This document shows positions 63,914 through 64,000 of a DNA stretch of 64,000 bases, piece after piece. Origin of the DNA: Actinorhabdospora filicis (GTDB lineage: Bacteria; Actinomycetota; Actinomycetes; Mycobacteriales; Micromonosporaceae). The notes beneath the pieces are model-generated. The model did no database searches, was not told the DNA's origin, and saw only the letters and a program-made list of their open reading frames with translations. The DNA lies in assembly GCF_030269765.1 (NCBI RefSeq), contig NZ_BSTX01000002.1, positions 715,379 through 779,378 of the forward strand, in the 5' to 3' direction. The position numbers and the translations under genes are program-made. The first letter of the stretch is position 1. Every line of letters begins with the position of its first letter.

Positions 63914-64000
63914 GGCCGCTCGTCCTGGCGCGCGGTGAGCCGGGTGAAGTACTGCTGGCAGGCCTGGGGCGAGTTGAAGCCGGTCGCCTCGGCGATCTGC
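63910..64000 (-). CDS. C-terminal fragment of a gene cut by the window edge
   Basis: The last 29 codons, QIAEATGFNSPQACQQYFTRLTARQDERP followed by TGA, resemble the second HTH of AraC-type regulators (IAEATGF-x-S-x-x-x-x-x-x-F-x-R-x-T). The stop overlaps the start of the next gene. Too little is visible for a firm call. Confidence 0.5.
   Translation of the reverse strand, partial: QIAEATGFNSPQACQQYFTRLTARQDERP

Overview
The window is high-GC DNA (strong G/C bias at third codon positions, frequent GTG/TTG starts, many leaderless genes) of a filamentous actinomycete. XRE-TPR, AraC, HxlR and LuxR-ATPase regulators, an M-box Mg2+ riboswitch, a CsoR-type copper operator, a near-consensus ParB site (parS) and metX-metY point to the order Streptosporangiales, probably Streptosporangiaceae or a relative; this placement is inference. 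No rRNA, tRNA, CRISPR array, intact transposase or prophage was seen.

Layout. 1-3.3 kb: a 5'-truncated M-box leader with a short upstream ORF, a small membrane protein, CorA, then a convergent amino-acid permease. 3.4-8.9 kb: a frameshifted hydrolase, a two-TM protein, and a candidate small-molecule signalling cassette made of an XRE-TPR regulator, a LuxI/FeeM-like acyltransferase fused to an E1/ThiF adenylation domain, and a FabH-like ketosynthase, with shared TGTGAAG promoter elements and a parS-like site. 9-17.3 kb: a large LuxR-ATPase regulator, small stress and redox proteins (VOC, DUF1905/OmdA, AhpD-like, ABM, NmrA-like), an EF-hand protein, an MFS exporter and a CsoR-box copper gene. 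17.4-20.1 kb: an XRE-flavoprotein pair divergent from three unknown small genes. 20.2-26.4 kb: DUF1761/HxlR, a CDI-type immunity homologue, and two large proteins with the LQRxAGNxAV tag of toxin-like or contractile-injection cargo proteins, with NUDIX and hypothetical genes between. 26.4-32.8 kb: an NmrA-like reductase, then a DrrAB-type ABC exporter and a DUF4097/beta-lactamase-like operon, each next to one of two paralogous IS30-HTH/MarR hybrid regulators sharing ACGCAA/TTGCGT operators.

32.9-45.0 kb: dienelactone hydrolase/ArsR pair, a third LQRxAGN cargo protein with SH3b tail, two ABM monooxygenases, an MmyB-like regulator, the methionine genes metX-metY plus a CoA-binding protein, OsmC plus a flavin monooxygenase that appears to start at ATC, DUF3817, DedA, and a crotonase-TetR operon with four operator copies. 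45-50 kb: a SWIM/SNF2 pair, a dehydrogenase relic, a secreted serine hydrolase and an unannotated six-cysteine peptide gene. 50.5-64 kb: a CPCC protein, a membrane-anchored protein with a predicted PD-(D/E)XK nuclease tail, an MpaB-like oxygenase fused to four EF-hands whose start codon overlaps that of a divergent PAP2-like gene, a WS/DGAT-like acyltransferase, repeat proteins, a DUF4157 cargo-like protein with a candidate cysteine-protease region, a small secreted protein and a regulator operon running off the right edge.

Two themes stand out. First, at least four proteins carry delivery-type tags (LQRxAGN or DUF4157) but no injection-system structural gene is in the window, so they look like dispersed effectors. 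Second, the 4.2-8.9 kb cassette combines acyl transfer, adenylation and ketosynthase chemistry with a TPR-type sensor-regulator, and is the best candidate for an undescribed system.
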